Below the pieces are notes generated by a model. The model saw only the letters and a list, made by a program, of their open reading frames with translations, had not been told where the DNA came from and made no database searches. DNA of 64,000 nt from Puccinia triticina. Its lineage: Eukaryota > Basidiomycota > Pucciniomycetes > Pucciniales > Pucciniaceae. The position numbers and the translations under genes were made by a program. The DNA lies in assembly GCF_026914185.1 (NCBI RefSeq), contig NC_070558.1, positions 2,418,001-2,482,000 on the forward strand, given 5' to 3'. This document shows, in pieces, positions 1 through 10,440 of the stretch (positions are counted from its first letter, which is position 1; each line of letters starts with the position of its first letter).

Positions 1-815
1 AGGTGCTTGATCACCCGCTTTTTCCTCAAAACCCCCTCAATAGGGCCGAATAGAGCTTGAAATCGACTTACTAAGGATGACATCCTCTCCCGAAGGTCGG
101 CGTCCGGTCCAAACTCAGTGGGTAGGCCCACTGCAATTGGTTCCCTCGGCCCTGCGACTCCTTCGGACTCCATGAGGCAAACGAACGACTCCCGGGCTCC
201 CTCGTAGAACCCGTGTCTTCGAATACTCCTTGGAATCAAAACCTTGTTGTCGTCCGACATAACTGCTAACTCGTGAGTAATTATACAACATGCAGACGAG
301 GATGCTAAGCTAAACTGGACGGCATTACCGTCATGACTTTTCAAGTGCCATAGATTTGAATCCCAGTCCGTTGACACGACGCTATTGGCGATTCAATCCC
401 GGCCTAAGATAACGTCGTAGCTTGCCAACGGCGCTACCCTACACTCTACTGCAAAAGGTAAGCTTTCTAAACTAAAACGTACCGTGGCTAATTGATTGTC
501 CGAGATGCGATCCCCGAAGGCTCCGGTAACCTTAAAGGATATAGGTGAACGATAGATCAGCAGCACACGGTCTAACACAAAACTTTCTGCGACATACGAC
601 GAGCCAGCGCCGGTGTCAATGAGGACCCTGGCCAAACGGCCCTCAACTTGGTGATGGAACTCAGCCTTCACACTCGAAGGTACGTTGTCAACGGTCTCCG
701 CCGAATGACAACCGTCCTCACAAAAACAATCACTTACGATGTCGGCGGCGTTAGCTAACGACTCATCCGACCCGGTTGTCCCCATGCCTGGGTGATCAAC
801 AATACTTTCAGGTGC
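1..815 (-). pseudogene. Ty3-type pol fragment: aspartic protease and linker, cut by window edge
   Basis: Continuation of the minus-strand retrotransposon whose gag lies at 1484-2722. The frame ending at 393 carries a retropepsin-like protease: active-site motif LIDTGAGSS (about 601-627) and the late motif DVILGRD just before the stop. Proteases of this kind normally continue with a tryptophan after GRD; here the codon is TGA (393-395), so a TGG-to-TGA change is likely. Beyond that stop the same frame stays open to base 1, so reverse transcriptase probably lies just outside the window. The protease frame joins the gag-side linker only after the 477-bp insertion at 823-1299 is removed. The copy is therefore broken at least twice. 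Class assignment is sound; subfamily is not determined. Confidence 0.75.
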
Positions 816-822
816 ACTCAAC

Positions 823-1299
823 CAACACTGGGTCGCTACGCTAACCATAGCGGTTAGCGTAGCGTAGCGCAGCGCAAATGCGCTATTTTTTAGCGTAGTG
901 TTAGTGCAATTGCACGCATATGCGCTAACGCTACGCGCACGCGGTGCGCAGCTATTTTAGCTGATAGCGTAGCGTTAGCGCAGATGCGCGCAATTGCGCT
1001 AACGCTAAACATGCAGGGCGCAAAAGAGCGCGCGCTACGCTGCGCTACAGCGCCTTTAGCGGGAGAAAAGGACTTTTTTTCCGCTAAAAGCGCTGTAGCG
1101 CAGCGCAGCGTAGCGTAGCGACTGTAGCGGCGCGCTAACGCTAACAAAGAATTGGCGCGCTGTTAGCGCCGCTGAAAATTAGCGTAGCGTAGCGGTGCTA
1201 ACAGCGCGCTAACGCTATGCAAAATAGCCGGGCGCTTTTTGCCGCTACGCTAACGCGTAGCGCTGAAATAGCGTAGCGTAGCGTAGCGACCCAGTGTTG
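823..1299. mobile_element. TAGCG-rich inverted-repeat element (MITE-like) inside Ty3 pol
   Basis: The termini are perfect inverted repeats: CAACACTGGGTCGCTACG at 823 and its reverse complement ending at 1299. They are flanked by identical 7-bp sequences ACTCAAC (816-822 and 1300-1306), as expected of a target-site duplication. The 477-bp interior is almost wholly built of TAGCG/CGCTA and TAACG/CGTTA words in both orientations, so it can fold extensively. It has no coding capacity I can support. Deleting the element plus one duplication (484 bp) puts the pol linker and the protease in one frame, which proves the insertion. A 7-bp duplication does not point firmly to one DNA-transposon superfamily; hAT would give 8 bp. 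Confidence 0.85.
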
Positions 1300-1306
1300 A
1301 CTCAAC

Positions 1307-1483
1307 TGCTCGGCTCTCGGCCGAGGCAACTCACTGCGGCCCTCCTCTCGAGGACCGGCTTCACCTGGACAAAACTCAAGGGGACTGGCCCTTTGAGGCT
1401 CAGGTAAGTTCGACGCTATTATCACTGGATTACGCAATAAGAGAGAAGAATTACAACTAAATGTCGGTGGGAGAGACTGTTCC
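1307..1483 (-). pseudogene. Start of Ty3 pol (linker between gag and protease)
   Basis: This frame lies immediately beyond the gag stop (1484-1486). It is open through the gag 3' end (from 1944) and is shifted +1 relative to gag, with the switch possible at a run of seven A residues just before the gag terminus. It encodes a Pro/Glu/Arg-rich linker (…PRPRAEQLS) and matches the protease frame exactly once the 823-1299 element is taken out. Whether the gag-to-pol switch is a programmed +1 shift or an indel in the A-run cannot be decided here. Confidence 0.5.
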
Positions 1484-2722
1484 TTACCGACTACACATTT
1501 TTTTCTTAGTTTTTTCTGGGTTAGCGGCTTCCCAGGCCTTCTGAGCGTCCGTCTTTGGTTCGGGACACTTCGCCGCGATGTGGCCGGCTTGCTTACAGTT
1601 GTGGCACGTCGCCACCTTCTTCTTCCCGGCTCTACCTGCTTCGCCTTCGGCTCGACGCTTGCTGGAGCCGCTGGCCATCGACGAAACCGCTTTGGCCTGT
1701 CGATACAAATGATTGTGCCCCACCGCCGTGAGCAACACGCGATCCATTTCCATCGGCTTCCCATCGATGGCCGCCGCGGCCATGATCTCCTGTACCTTCG
1801 CACTGAGACCGGGAGTGAGACCTCTGACGAATGAGGAGATCTCGTCGTAGCCGAAGTTGATCGACTTCGCCTTGGTTTGCCAAACCCTAAAGCGCTCGTG
1901 GAAGACCTGGGCCGTCTCGTTTGGCTCCTGCTTGAGCTTCTCAAGCTCCCTCGCCACCGTCAGGTTCGTAATCCCGATCGGAGACAACTTAATCAACCAG
2001 GCCTTGAAACTGGTCCAGTCATCAGGTCGCGCCGAGAACGCCGGATCGTAGAAATCCTGCCAAGCTCGCCCCGTGAGGCGTTGACCCGCACACGAATGCC
2101 AGATGGCCGGGTGGGCCTGACGATCCTTGAGGACCATCGCCATCATACCCAACCATTGCGTCGGATTCTCGTCGACCGTGGCGCCGAACTTCGGCAGCTC
2201 CTTGTCCGGCCATCCCCTAAGGACCTTGCCGGCCTCCACCTCAAGGTGCTTCCTCTCGGGCGGTGCTACCGCCTCCGGTTCAACCATCTTGGCCTCTGCG
2301 GGGGCGGCGGAGCTCTTGGGTGGACCGACTGGCGGGTCCGTGGGTTTATCCTCACTCTTGGAGGTCGCAGCAGGGGGATCAGTCGCTTTTTTCGACCCCC
2401 CCACGCCTAGTTTGCTGGCGATCAGCATCTGTTTGAACGCATCGGTGAGGCTCAGCCTCACGACGTCGTCATCTCGGGCCGAAGAAGCCAGTGATGAACC
2501 TACAGCGTCATCATCCACAAGATCGTAAGTACTATAGTCCACTAGTTCCGCATGACGATTCAACCACTGACGTTGATCTTCGCCCATAGCGTCGATTTCT
2601 TGCTTCGTGTACTTTAGGCCATTCGCCGGCGGCGGGAACGTCACGTTCGCGCCTCCACCTGAGGTTTCCTTCCCGGTGGGCAAGTGCGGCCTGAACGAAG
2701 CAAGCCCATTTTGACTAAACAA
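1484..2722 (-). CDS. Ty3-type gag with CCHC zinc knuckle
   Basis: Open for 412 codons on the minus strand. The middle resembles a capsid domain, with tryptophan/phenylalanine-rich helices (…QWLGMMAMVLKD…, …FHERFRVWQTKA…). Near the C-terminus is one zinc knuckle, CHNCKQAGHIAAKC, of CX2CX4HX4C form, followed by a lysine-rich tail. Gag forms the virus-like particle and the knuckle binds element RNA. The upstream end of the frame has no ATG: it begins at a TTG next to a good splice acceptor (TTTGTTTAG, near 2720), so the start codon may be in an upstream leader exon, or translation may begin at the internal methionine before GEDQRQ. Pol follows in another frame. This is the best preserved part of this copy. 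Confidence 0.7.
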   Translation of the reverse strand: MFSQNGLASFRPHLPTGKETSGGGANVTFPPPANGLKYTKQEIDAMGEDQRQWLNRHAELVDYSTYDLVDDDAVGSSLASSARDDDVVRLSLTDAFKQMLIASKLGVGGSKKATDPPAATSKSEDKPTDPPVGPPKSSAAPAEAKMVEPEAVAPPERKHLEVEAGKVLRGWPDKELPKFGATVDENPTQWLGMMAMVLKDRQAHPAIWHSCAGQRLTGRAWQDFYDPAFSARPDDWTSFKAWLIKLSPIGITNLTVARELEKLKQEPNETAQVFHERFRVWQTKAKSINFGYDEISSFVRGLTPGLSAKVQEIMAAAAIDGKPMEMDRVLLTAVGHNHLYRQAKAVSSMASGSSKRRAEGEAGRAGKKKVATCHNCKQAGHIAAKCPEPKTDAQKAWEAANPEKTKKKMCSR

Positions 2723-3008
2723 ACGAAAAAATTTGCGAAGGATAGTCAGTAAGCTGACTTCCGCTAATACTTCTTCCGCAACGTCAATCCGCAGACAATT
2801 CTGCTCTGCCTAGGCTGCACCAGAGGTCGGGTTTCCTCGAGAAACCGACTCGGGCAAGACTTCTACGGCGATAACCCGCCTATCTTCAAACGTTACAACT
2901 AATAGCTCGGCACGCTAAACCCGGGCTTAGTCCCGGCCGGGATGAATAGGCTATTGAGTACCCTGTATAGTACAGGGCTCAACAGCCGCTCCTCATCCTA
3001 GCGTGACA
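2723..3008 (-). other. Leader and possible 5' LTR of the minus-strand Ty3 element
   Basis: Upstream of gag. Read on the minus strand there is a branch-site-like CTTACTGAC followed by a pyrimidine-rich tract and TTTAG at about 2720, the signature of a 3' splice site. Further upstream, TGTCACGC at 3008 could be an LTR start, with palindromes in 2925-3040. No second LTR is in the window to confirm it, so the LTR call is a guess from position. Confidence 0.25.
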
Positions 3009-3046
3009 TCTAAAATGGGCTACTACGTAGCCCGTCACATGTAGCC

Positions 3047-3390
3047 CGGCTACAGAGGACGGCGGCGGCGCGAGCACGGGGCCGAAGTAACTCCACCTCC
3101 GGTCGGATCGGAACCAAACACGGAGCTGCGGCGTGAACTGAGAGCCCTGAGCTCTGAACTCGGACGAGTCGGACGGGTAACGGGCCCCCGATTGCTACTC
3201 GACACCAAGGCCGCGCGGATCAAAGCCCGCGAACTACACAAAGCCCAGCGCGACTGCTGCGGCCACTACGACTGCACAACAACAGCTCAGCTGCGGACTG
3301 CGCGCAGCCCTTCGACTCCCCAACATGACAGGATTTTTTTTTTCAAGTAAAAATACCAAAAGTGACAAAGGTCAATTATGGCCAATTTTT
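3047..3390 (+). other. GC-rich open segment of unknown origin
   Basis: A plus-strand frame with no ATG is open from just after a TAG at about 3044 to about 3390. Its residues look coding: a short heptad-like stretch (ELRRELRALSSELGRVGR), then a basic segment and a CCGHYDC cysteine cluster. Base composition is much richer in GC than what follows. It may be an internal exon or a gag-like TE remnant. I do not recognise the family. Confidence 0.25.
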
Positions 3391-3548
3391 GTTTCACAGA
3401 GCTTCTCAGCCCACGGTATCAAGAAGACGTCAGACGGCCAACTTTTCAAGGATTCCAGAAAAACCATAGCAATATATCAAACTTCAAAGTGTCAATCTTC
3501 AAGATACGGACCTCTTCACTGCGGAATTGTCTGGGGACAGACAATAAG

Positions 3549-4339
3549 TTGGGGGAGGATGTGGTACGCAAAAATGTGAAAAATCAAAAGTTTTTCTTGT
3601 GTACATACAGAAGGCCTCAAGATACCATCAATTTGACACCATAAATGGAATCCACGGCTAAATTAACCCCTATTCCCCACTGGAAGCATCACTGGAGCCC
3701 CACTACACTGGAAGTTAGACCCTCTGGACAACCTGTAGCACCCAGTCAACCACCTGTCAGGCGCCTCAAGTCACATTCCCCGCACCATTCTATCCCCACT
3801 ACATATATTGGTTTGGTTTTGTTTGTTATGTACATGACATCATGCAGCACTGCCCCTGCAGGCTGTGCCCCTTCAACTGAATGGTTCCCCGCATTCTAGT
3901 TCCTTCTAACTCCACTTTGTTTGGTCTTATTACATCACCTGATCATTTCCTGCACAGCTTATGCACCCCTTGCATAAATTATGACATCATCTGGCACAGC
4001 CCCTCCTCATGTATGCACCCCTTGCATAAATTGTACACAGCCACTCCCTCTTAACTCCCTCATGTTGTACAGTCCAGGCCAGCTAAAATACCTCACTCAG
4101 GGGCTGCCCTGGAGCCAAAATCCCTCACATTTGTCTATATAAGGAGCTCTCTTCCCCCCCATTTGTAGTTCCTCAGTTTATTACTCATCAAGTTTTATAC
4201 TCACCCATCACCCAAAACACTTACGTACCCACTCAACCCTCTCACTTACATATAGCAACTCTTACATACTGAATAACAACCTTTTTATACTGTGTCACGA
4301 GGAACTTATCTTGAGCTAACCACTCCTATCACTTATTAA

Positions 4340-4370
<31 letters not shown>

Positions 4371-4460
4371 AGCTGGTAGTATAGAAGGGCAGAGCTTGCA
4401 CCTCCTTCATCCCCTTCTCCATTCAGCAAAAGGGTTTCACAACCACTTTTGAGTCTTACA
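3549..4460 (+). mobile_element. 3' end and LTR of a second Ty3-type element
   Basis: A purine-rich tract (GTTGGGGGAGGA) precedes TGTGGTACGC at 3560. The sequence before it (TCTGGGGACAGAC…) matches the equivalent position of the complete element, where TCTAGGGACAGAC precedes the tract and the 3' LTR at 33202. That supports a 3' LTR starting at 3560. A TATA-like TCTATATAAGG lies near 4136, as expected of a U3 promoter. The right end is not fixed: it should fall between about 4380 and 4460, before the palindrome array. No coding remnant of pol is recognisable upstream. Confidence 0.45.
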
Positions 4461-5135
4461 CCGGTCATCAAGGGGACTCACACCTCTTGATGACCGGTAC
4501 AGACCGGTCATCAACAGGACGTATTATTCCTCTCTCCCCTCAATGTCCGTCCAGGTCATTGAGAGGAGTAACACCTCCCCTTGATGACTAGTCTGTGCCG
4601 GTCATTGAGGGCACTTCCACCTCTTGATGACCGGTCTATACAGGTCATCAACTAGAGGAGTAACACCTCCCCTTGATTATCATCACTCTGTGCCGGTCAT
4701 CGATGGGACTTACACCTCTTGATGACCGGTCAATACAGCTCATCGGGGGGAATAATTCCTCTCGATGACCGGTCCGTACCAGCCATTGAGGGGAGTAACA
4801 TCTCCTCTTGATGACCGGTCTGTGCCAGTCATCGAGGGGAGTCTCATGTCCTCTCGATGACCGGTACAGACAGGTCATCGAGGGTGGAGCACTCCTCGGT
4901 CATTGAGTATAAGGGTCTCTGTACTCCACTCGATGGCCATTGAGCGGCATTAAACCCCAGTCCAACGCTTGATGGCCGGTCATCAAGTGGCGTGCACAGG
5001 ACCCGATGGCCGGTCATCACTAGTGGAGTACACACCCCAGTTGATGGCCGGCCATCTGGTTGGATGCATACTCCGCTCGATTGCCGTTCATCGAGCGGAG
5101 TGTGTTTATATACTCCACCCAGTGGTTGGCCATTG
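4461..5135. repeat. Array of GATGACCGGT / ACCGGTCATC palindromes
   Basis: About fifteen imperfect units of roughly 43-52 bp. Each consists of ACCGGTCATC(A/G)AGGGG, a short spacer with A(C/T)ACCTC(C), then C(C/T)TTGATGACCGGT, so every unit is a near-palindrome and neighbouring units are also inverted relative to each other. Towards the right the word drifts to GATGGCCGGTCATC and the spacers grow longer. A second short array of the same word is at 34137-34322. It has no open frame of note. A satellite or a foldback-element remnant are both possible. Confidence 0.8.
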
Positions 5136-7479
5136 AATGGTGGGTTGAAGAGATATTCTATTGAGGAGCTTATGTAAGCCGCTCCGAGGAGGCGCGAAGT
5201 GTAATGCCCCCTGTTGATCCCCCTTGTCACACAAACGTATGGCCGTACGTTGGTGTGACACACACCAATTCAAGTCAACAGCTTCAAAACCAAAACAAGC
5301 CAAAATTCAATTCAACAAGGAATTAAATCAATCTATTTTTACAATAGAAAGAAGTCTGAAGAGGAAAACATTAGTAACACAAATTGGGAAGACAGAAATT
5401 CATAAATTCCAGACTAATCAACAGTAGTTCAGGCTCAAACTTTGGGGCAATGTCAATTGTAAGTCAGATATGTTATTTTTTTCTTTATTTAAAAATATTT
5501 CTTGAATCAGGGAGAAGAAAATGGTGCAGTAAACCAGAAAAAATGTGAAAAAATGTGATCCTTCTGGAAAGACAGTTTTTTTAAACTTGGCATCTAGTTC
5601 ACTACACAACAACTCCCGGATTCAGAATTCACGCCTTGAGTATCTTGAGAATTGTTAATCCTCATTCTGAATTGAATCAATCCATATTTTTTTCTGAAAG
5701 ATCCATGTGCAGTGGAAGTTGGAATTCAGGGTGATTCAACATGTTACAATTCACTTGTGCATGGCTTGCCCTTAAATCTCCACCAAAAAAAGAAAATTTG
5801 GAAAATTTGCTTCAGGGAGCCAGTTACGGCACACAAAAAGAGTTTGCAACTTTATTCCAAGGTGGATACACCACCCACTTCCAAGGGTGTAAATGTTATA
5901 TGCTGCCATTTCAAGAATTAACCAGCAAATGGTAGAGCCACTCCACCTCATACCCAAAGCTCATTTCTGCCAATAAATTAGAAGAGAGATCTCACATCCC
6001 TGATTGTTTTAAATGGACTGAATTGGGGATTGCCAATACATGCATTCATCATTCTCAAATGGAACTTAACTATGAAATTTTCAAACGGTCTGCTTCAATT
6101 TAAACACAGGCTCAGCCACTACCAGCCAGATAAAAAAAAAGACTCTCTTCAAACATCAACACCATTCAAAGAACCCATTCCGCCCAACAAACTTGAAGTA
6201 AAAATTGGAATTTGAAATCAACTTGCATTTCAACTCCCTCTTCTACGCAACATATAAATCAATCACAACCAGATTTTTGAGTCTTGTACAAATTCTTTCC
6301 TTAAATCTAAGTGAACATAATGACTTGAGGCGTAAATATTATTCTTCTTCTTATAGTTTTCCAGAGACACATCTTGCTATATGTTGGTTCAACCGTTGGA
6401 AATCTCAGAAATGGTGAACTAGATCACTTCTGGGATGTTGCTTTTGACTATGAATCACACGTTGTTTGTTTCCATGCATTTTTCTGTCACATTTTCAGTA
6501 ACCTTATTTTCATCCTTGATAAGTGGTGCCTAATTGTATCTAAGCCTTGTGATTTTTTGCTACAATTTTTTCATGTAACAGCTAACCTTGAAGAATCAGA
6601 TAACCAACTTGCAACCAAAAAAAAAAAACATGGGGATACCCTGTTAACCAAGCTGATCTTTTATTCTTCTTGAATTCCTTTGAGGAATAAAGAATGTCTG
6701 CTAGTTGAAACCTGATGGTAATATTTCCGCTTGTATCTTTTACAATTGTTCTTTCTACCAAGCTCCTGAGAAACCTTGTAATGTTTGCTCTTGTTTTGGG
6801 TAGGCTCCTTCACATGTTGAATTTCTCAAGGTTTGGATTTCGGCCAAAGAAAACACCAGCTGAGGCTCTTGGAATTCTAGCAGAGCTGATTGCTTGCGGG
6901 CCATTGACACAACATGTCAAGCAAAACCAATATAGCATCTGCAGATGGGACAACTGGCATGGAAAATGATGCACATTCAATTAATAGCAAATATTTCAAA
7001 ACACTACTCCCCACATCATTCCTGAAACAATCAAAGGGAGCAAATCTAGAATATGATGATTCAATATAAAATTAGCCAAGAGAGCCACAGAAATTTGAGT
7101 AAGAATAACATGTTGAGATTGAAATTGATACCCAAGATTGTCCACTCATCATGTCAAGCAGACCCAACCTGGGAAATGCATGCATACTGGAAAACTTGCA
7201 CAGAGAGTAATGAAGATTCAATCTAAAAGAACTGTTAGAGAGGAATTCAATTTTAGAGAAAACACACCAAAAATTCACCATTAAATCCAAGTCTATTAAA
7301 GCCACAGAAATCATTGACCAAAAAAAAAAAATTCATGGGTTCCCCCTCCAATTGTACAAATTTACAAAAAAAATTCAAAGGGTTGTGGCAATTTACTATA
7401 AATTTACAAAAAAACCAAACACTCCGCCAATTTTTGACAGCCACATGCAAATCTCAAACAGCCTTCCAACATCAGCAGT
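5136..7479. other. AT-rich stretch without a supported gene
   Basis: Only short open frames, no conserved motif and no clear splice pattern. Composition is markedly AT-rich with A-runs, resembling the stretch after the Helitron (17141-17856), so the two may once have been one region split by the Helitron. I could not prove that by sequence identity. Confidence 0.4.
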
Positions 7480-8274
7480 GCTGTGCCACAGGCTCAGCCC
7501 CCAGCCCGCGTCAATCGCACGGGTCAAAAGGACTGGACGTGAAGGCCCCCGGCCCGCAGCAAAAGCTACTTGCCAGTGGGGGGCCCACTCTTTGCAACTC
7601 AAACTGTGCAACTGCTACAGCGGAGAAGTTGGGCGCGACAGATATCTGGAATTACAGCATCTCCGACCGCGCTAGGGGATCATCGACAAATCACCTCGAC
7701 TTTTAAGGGAATCACTTTTCTCCGTCGAACTTCATCCCGCAAGGTATCTAAATTTTTCCCTCAACTACTGCACCCCTGGCAACTTGGCGCTGACCCCCCC
7801 GCTAATTACCGCCAACAAAACACTACAACGGCATATTTGAACTCCTACATAGTGACCCAATCAGGGTCAATCAGATATGCTGCACCCCTGACAACGGCTG
7901 AAACCACTACCTTGCTTTCCCCCGGCAAACCACACTCGAGGAAAACCCTGGACTGAACGGATTCCGCAAGTAACAAAGTCGACCAAGCCAGCCGCTGCCA
8001 CAAGCATCTATCCAGTGCCAGTTGGCCCAGGCCCGTCCTTTCATCAAGGTTACCTTTGCCAAGCAGAACACTAACGTGTGTGGCCAACTTTACTAAGGAC
8101 CCATCGCTACCACCACTTGCCGGGGCAGTCGAATCACGGGTTGACCTCCCCGCCGTCATTCGCCTCAATCCCCATAGCCCAGTCTACGGTTGCAACGCCA
8201 CCGCGTCCCGGTTCTCAAGTAATCCCTTTGGTCTTCAAGGCGACAACAGGTATGTTCCACGAAACCGATTCCTC

Positions 8275-8282
8275 TATAAATA
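8275..8282 (+). promoter_or_regulatory. TATA box of the first accessory gene
   Basis: TATAAATA lies 168 nt before the ATG at 8450, preceded by a CT-rich tract. The position suits transcription of the accessory gene from inside the Helitron. Inferred from sequence only. Confidence 0.4.
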
Positions 8283-8449
8283 ACGCTAACTTTCACTATT
8301 AGTTGAATCCGTACCCACTTACTCAACCGCAACCTCATCCATCGCATATCAAAACCTACCACCAATCTAAGCTTCAACCAACCAAAAAATTTCCCGTTCA
8401 TCCAATTGTCATTTACGGCAATTAAATACCTGCTTCAAGTTCTCACGTT

Positions 8450-9835
8450 ATGTCGGCTATTTGCACTCCAAACCATCCCGCGGCCTTCACCGGTCACTTT
8501 GCTCCCATTGAAGAGGTAAGCCCGTTTTCCTATTTCTGTTTAAGCACCTGTCTGACAAATCTCACTATGCAGTCTACAGTCGAGGCCGTTCAAGCCAATC
8601 AGTACAGATATGTTAGAACTCCAAGCTACTTCCAGTGCGGCGGATTCGACTACGTTAAGAGCAAGAACTTCGAGGTCCAGCTTCTTACCAACACCGCACT
8701 TAACAATACTCTGAGTTCAAGCTCAGTTTATGCTATAAGCGGCAAACTCATCGCGATGAACGATGGTTCAACTCCCGTTCTTTCATACGCACACAAAACT
8801 GTGACACGTATTGGCGAAACGGGCCCCGATCAACCAGACTTCACCAACAAAACAAACGTCACAGGCCTCGGTATGGTTATAGATTGGCGGGAAGTCGTTT
8901 CGACTTCGCCCGCCGCAGGGACTCGACTAGAAGTGACAGTTCCTCATTGCAATTGGGACGGCGAGGTCCGTTTTCTAGCCGCAGCCCCCCATTGAACTCA
9001 CCAACTGATTTAATAAACCTTTCCCAGCATCGGTGCCACCGCCGTTTTAACATCAAGTACATCGTGCCCGGCACGAAGAACTTAGTTAAAACTCATACTT
9101 TGTATCAAGTTGGTCGCGAAGTCTACATTATTGGCCGGCTGGTCGATTTTGAAATGGAAACTCATACCGCCGTCGTTGTGGTTAGTACATATCTGACGCA
9201 TATGACCCATAATGCTTAATGAACTCAAAATTACTAACTGATTATAATTAAACTCTTAGGTCTCTTCCGTGAGTATTACTAACGGGCATCAACTTGGGCG
9301 TAGTGCATGCACTACGTCCCCCAGCGTCTCCTCCGGTAATGGGTTTAAGATGTACGTTCGTCGAATTGATCCTTATTCCTATAGCCACTGACCATTACCT
9401 GTTTGCAGAACAAAATTCACCCCAAGCCCAATCAGCTCATCTAACAATACTCCTGAGCCCAAACCGTCTACATCCAAGTTAAATGTGAATCGCGACAAGA
9501 AGTTCACTCCTGAACAACCCCCCCAAAAAGAACCGAGCAATGGAAAACCAAGCAAACCTAATGTCACTGTAATCGCCGACCACAACTCTTCTCCCAAGGC
9601 AACCGTTGATCGATTCGCAGGGGGTCCGACAAATTCTAAAAAGGGAAAGGCCGTCAAACCCGCGACTCGAGAGGATTCGGACGACGGAGATAATGACGAA
9701 TCCGATGACGAAGTAAATGATGAAGACGAGGAGAACTGCGAAGAGGAGGAACAAACCGAAATTGCTAAGCCTAAACGTGGTCGTCCTCGCAAGGACATCT
9801 TGAAAGAGGCCGCGAAGCAAATGAAGAAGTATTAA
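8450..9835 (+). CDS. Helitron accessory protein, OB-fold-like with acidic tail and AT-hook
   Basis: Five exons (8450-8515, 8573-8965, 9028-9180, 9260-9351, 9409-9835), all with GT-AG introns of about 57-79 nt. The spliced frame gives 376 aa without a stop. Residues of about 25-230 are rich in alternating hydrophobic strands (VYAISGKLIAMN, VTGLGMVIDWREV, VGREVYIIGRLVDF) separated by loops, suggesting one or two OB-type barrels, as in single-strand DNA-binding proteins. The C-terminus is Lys/Pro/Ser-rich, then strongly acidic (Asp/Glu), and ends with PKRGRPRKD, an AT-hook. A DNA-binding partner of the neighbouring Rep-helicase is the natural inference. It shares layout and several strand motifs with 15722-16577. 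I recognise no named family; OB assignment is from pattern and needs a structure prediction. Confidence 0.65.
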
Positions 9836-10440
9836 CGGCCGTATAGCTGTAGTGTTTCAGAATCTGAGACCGACGTATCCGTCTCAGCAAGTCACAACTT
9901 ATCTGAACTATACGTACACGCATGCAACAATAACGGCAGAAGACGCTTTTTTCCCTTATACTTGTTTTAACTTAGCCGCTTTACTTGTCGTGCTTCAGCG
10001 GCATCAATACTTTTACAATGTTGTTGTATGGCCGTGCAAATGTTTCACTCACCTTTCAAATGATAATTCAGATTCACATCTCCTTGATATTCACTTACGT
10101 ACAACTTTATGAGAAACAGTCACACAAGCTTGTGTAAAACTGTAGTTCCCTTTAATTGTTACGACAGGAGTTGCCTGTTCTTGGTTAGCAACAAGATTAA
10201 GCTTGACTATTTGGTGAGGTGCCATGACGTTGACGAGTTGTCTCATTTTCATCAAAACGGAGTTTGAGGAAAGTTGACAAATTTTAGCCCAAAGCAACGT
10301 TCAACGAGTGATTATAATGTTTAGTGGTGTGCGATTGTGTACAACATGTCAAGCAAAATGAATTTGAGATTACCTGAGGTTATCTCGCAAGCTCATATTG
10401 ACCCACAATTGATCTGAACGTCCTTGCCCAACACATCAAG

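Noticed and set aside
1580..2528. Long plus-strand frames opposite the Ty3 gag
   Set aside because: Antisense shadows of a real coding frame with zinc knuckle; they have no motif of their own.
4461..5135. CRISPR-like array of spaced repeats
   Set aside because: Fungal context, palindromic units with variable spacing, inverted neighbours and no cas genes; it is a satellite or foldback array.
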